Shown here: positions 5,608 through 6,953 of the stretch, one piece after another | Layout: each line of letters opens with the position of its first letter | Numbering within the stretch: position 1 is the first letter of the stretch | From: an uncultured Clostridia bacterium | GTDB lineage: Bacteria; Bacillota; Clostridia; Oscillospirales; Ruminococcaceae | NCBI GenBank assembly: GCA_945910715.1 | Contig: CAMDZU010000071.1 | Coordinates: 1 to 6,953, forward strand | Reading direction: 5' to 3' | Length of the DNA stretch: 6,953 nucleotides | The notes under the pieces: generated by a model | The model's input: only the letters and a program-made list of their open reading frames with translations | What the model was told of the DNA's origin: nothing | Database searches by the model: none | Made by a program: the position numbers and the translations under genes

Positions 5608-5651
5608 AATATATAAGAATACCTGTAATCCACGGAGAGGAGCGTATTATT

Positions 5652-6623
5652 ATGTATGGCGTAACCAACAGACCAAATAATTATTTCAGTGAATACAATG
5701 CCGCTAAGACCACCAAATTTGCAGGCTCAAGGACGGCTGATGATAAAGCAGCCAAGAAAGCGGATACCTTTGAATCATCTATAAAAAATTATACAGAAAT
5801 AGACGAATCCGTAAAAATCCAGCCTGCCGAAAAGGCAAACCAGCCCGAAAAGGCTGAGCTCAGCGAAAAAGCGCAGAACTATCTTGACTCATTAAAGGAA
5901 AAATACGGCAATATGGACTTTATCATTGCCGATTTCAAAACAGACGAAGAAGCTCAGGCACTTATGAAAAGCGGCAAGGGCTCGGAGTATAACGTTGTAA
6001 TCACTCCCGATTTGCTTGAAAAAATGGCAAACGACAAGGACGTTGCGGCTCAGTACGAGAGCGTGCTTGACGGCGCAGGAGAAAAATTCGGCGAAATGAA
6101 GGAAGCTCTTGGCGAAAACGCAAAGGACATACAGTCCTATGGCATTTCCGTTGACGGCAGCGGCAAGGTTAATTATTATGCTCTGCTGAAAAACGGAATT
6201 GATAATCTGAACGGCGAAAAGGACGGCAAGACTGAAACCGAGGAACAGATTAAGGACAAGACCTATCAACAGCAGAAAACACAGATAATAAAAGCGGAAA
6301 CCATTGACCAGCTTATTGAAAAGCTTGACGCATACAAGAAGGAATTAGCGGAAAAGTCGGAGAAGCAGGAAAAGATAAACAACGCTAACAATATGCCGCC
6401 TGAGAGCTTTGAGAAATACCGCAAGGAGCCCGACCCCTATGTAAAGGGCAGCGAATACGGCGAGCTCCCTCCCGAAAGCTTCAAGAAGTATGAGGAAGAG
6501 GTTGAATGGCCCGACGTTAAGGAGGCAACATTGCCGCCAAAGAGCTTTGAGCAGTACACAAAGGCTGCGGAAGAAGCAAAAACAACCGAGGAAGAAAAGC
6601 CTGCACTTGATATTGAGGCTTGA
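5652..6623 (+). CDS. Putative sigma-D-controlled protein, DUF6033-like, with C-terminal PPxSFxxY repeats
   Basis: The 323-residue protein has no known enzymatic motif that I recognise. The N-terminal ~70 residues (MYGVTNRPNNYFSEYNAAK and onward) look disordered and rich in Asn, Ser, Thr, Lys and Ala, with no signal peptide or membrane segment. The core at about 71-180, including LSEKAQNYLDSLKEKYGNMD, FIIADFKTDEEAQALMKSG and VVITPDLLEKMANDKDV, resembles DUF6033 of Clostridia from memory; I cannot run a search. Residues 194-245 are charged and likely helical or coiled coil. Residues 248-302 contain three repeats of [ML]PP[EK]SFxxY. The start follows AGAGGAG at 5636-5642, nine bases upstream. 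The gene stands alone between terminators, behind a SigD-type promoter, so it probably belongs to the motility regulon. Whether it is a cytoplasmic factor or an exported flagellar-associated protein is open. Confidence 0.8.
   Translation: MYGVTNRPNNYFSEYNAAKTTKFAGSRTADDKAAKKADTFESSIKNYTEIDESVKIQPAEKANQPEKAELSEKAQNYLDSLKEKYGNMDFIIADFKTDEEAQALMKSGKGSEYNVVITPDLLEKMANDKDVAAQYESVLDGAGEKFGEMKEALGENAKDIQSYGISVDGSGKVNYYALLKNGIDNLNGEKDGKTETEEQIKDKTYQQQKTQIIKAETIDQLIEKLDAYKKELAEKSEKQEKINNANNMPPESFEKYRKEPDPYVKGSEYGELPPESFKKYEEEVEWPDVKEATLPPKSFEQYTKAAEEAKTTEEEKPALDIEA
6393..6557 (+). repeat. Three protein-level PP[EK]SFxxY repeats in the DUF6033-like gene
   Basis: The motif occurs as MPPESFEKY (residues 248-256), LPPESFKKY (272-280) and LPPKSFEQY (294-302), with start-to-start spacings of 24 and 22 residues. 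Codons for the shared residues differ at third positions (Pro CCG/CCT/CCC/CCA, Phe TTT/TTC, Tyr TAC/TAT), so the copies are not a recent DNA slippage product. Spacers are acidic and unrelated in sequence. Confidence 0.85.
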
Positions 6624-6639
6624 TTATTCCGCAATAAAT

Positions 6640-6667
6640 AAATCCCGCTGATAAAGCGGGATTTTTT
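6640..6667 (+). terminator. Intrinsic terminator after the DUF6033-like gene
   Basis: AAATCCCGCT (6640-6649) pairs with AGCGGGATTT (6655-6664) around a five-base loop, with a run of six T at 6662-6667. It begins 16 bases after the stop codon. Confidence 0.92.
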
Positions 6668-6683
6668 ACTGTTGTTGCTTTCC

Positions 6684-6717
6684 AAAAACAAAGCCCGCCT
6701 AAATTCGGTGGGCTTTG
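6684..6717 (-). terminator. Intrinsic terminator of the minus-strand alcohol dehydrogenase gene
   Basis: CAAAGCCCGCC (6689-6699) pairs with GGTGGGCTTTG (6707-6717), an 11-pair stem with one G-T pair. Read on the minus strand, the stem is followed by five T (complement of 6684-6688). It sits 16 bases beyond the stop codon of the convergent gene. Confidence 0.88.
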
Positions 6718-6733
6718 CTTGATAACCTGTCAA

Positions 6734-6953
6734 TTAAAGCAGCGACTTGTAAAGTGCTGTGATCTCCTCAACGCTGGTGTCACGTGGGTTGCCGGGTCTG
6801 CAAGCGTCTGCGTAAGCGCTTTCGGCAAGGAACGGAATATCCTCTTCCTTAACGATTTCCTTTAAGTCAGCAGGGATTCCAACGTCAGCGGAAAGCTGCT
6901 TAACAGCGTCAATAGCCGCCTTTCTGTATTCCTCCTGGGACATATCGTCAACA
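6734..6953 (-). CDS. Iron-containing alcohol dehydrogenase, C-terminal fragment (5' end outside window)
   Basis: The last 72 codons of a minus-strand gene are visible, ending at TAA (complement of 6734-6736). The frame stays open to the window edge, reading V-D-D before MSQEEYRKAAIDAV, so that Met is internal and not the start. The segment VGIPADLKEIVKEEDIPFLA and the ending DACRPGNPRDTSVEEITALY match the C-terminal helical region of group III iron-containing dehydrogenases such as FucO (lactaldehyde reductase) and butanol or propanediol dehydrogenases. The metal-binding histidines and NAD(P)-binding domain lie outside the window, so substrate preference cannot be judged. The family reduces aldehydes to alcohols during fermentation. 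The gene converges on the DUF6033-like gene, with back-to-back terminators between them. Confidence 0.92.
   Translation of the reverse strand, partial: VDDMSQEEYRKAAIDAVKQLSADVGIPADLKEIVKEEDIPFLAESAYADACRPGNPRDTSVEEITALYKSLL

Noticed and set aside
5605..5610. TATAAT as a vegetative promoter of the DUF6033-like gene
   Set aside because: The matching -35 position reads AAAGTT and the nearest TTGCTA is 22 bases away; the overlapping sigma-D boxes fit at every position. Some SigA contribution cannot be excluded.
6393..6557. DNA tandem repeat or CRISPR-like array
   Set aside because: The similarity is at protein level only; nucleotide copies differ and spacers are coding.
6941..6943. ATG of the minus-strand frame as a gene start giving a 69-residue protein
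   Set aside because: The frame continues to the window edge, and the sequence matches the interior C-terminal region of iron-containing alcohol dehydrogenases.

Overview
The window reads as a chromosomal segment of a Gram-positive Clostridia bacterium, probably an Oscillospirales or Lachnospirales-type gut anaerobe. The evidence is AG-rich ribosome binding sites, vegetative promoters close to consensus, bS21 following RsfS, an aroQ-pepP-efp gene order shared with Bacillus subtilis, a CD1247-type acidic protein after efp, and an FMN riboswitch ahead of an ECF-type riboflavin transporter. I see no mobile element, CRISPR array, tRNA or rRNA.

Layout. Bases 1-193 hold the end of the ribosome silencing factor gene (rsfS). 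A perfect TTGACA-17-TATAAT promoter then drives rpsU (bS21), which ends in an intrinsic terminator. Bases 577-3465 hold four tightly spaced plus-strand genes that look like one operon: a YqeG-type HAD phosphatase, an endonuclease IV-like TIM-barrel protein, type II 3-dehydroquinate dehydratase (aroQ) and an M24 Xaa-Pro peptidase. Elongation factor P (efp) has its own promoter and a terminator. Next comes a small, extremely acidic zinc-ribbon protein (CD1247-like). A second perfect vegetative promoter starts a transcript carrying an FMN riboswitch with a terminator platform and then ribU.

The last third is the least ordinary part. The gene at 5652-6623 encodes a 323-residue protein that I place tentatively in DUF6033. 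It is preceded by TAAA-N15-GCCGATAT, which equals the B. subtilis sigma-D (sigma-28, FliA-type) consensus in both boxes and in spacing. This suggests that an uncharacterised protein belongs to the motility/flagellar regulon of a flagellated organism. Its C-terminus carries three copies of a PP[EK]SFxxY motif. It ends at a terminator facing a second, opposite-strand terminator that belongs to the C-terminal end of an iron-containing alcohol dehydrogenase on the minus strand.

Functionally the window is mostly housekeeping: translation (RsfS, bS21, EF-P), shikimate pathway, peptide turnover, possible DNA repair and vitamin B2 uptake. The candidate for new biology is the sigma-D-linked repeat protein, followed by the acidic zinc-ribbon protein and the divergent endonuclease IV-like protein.
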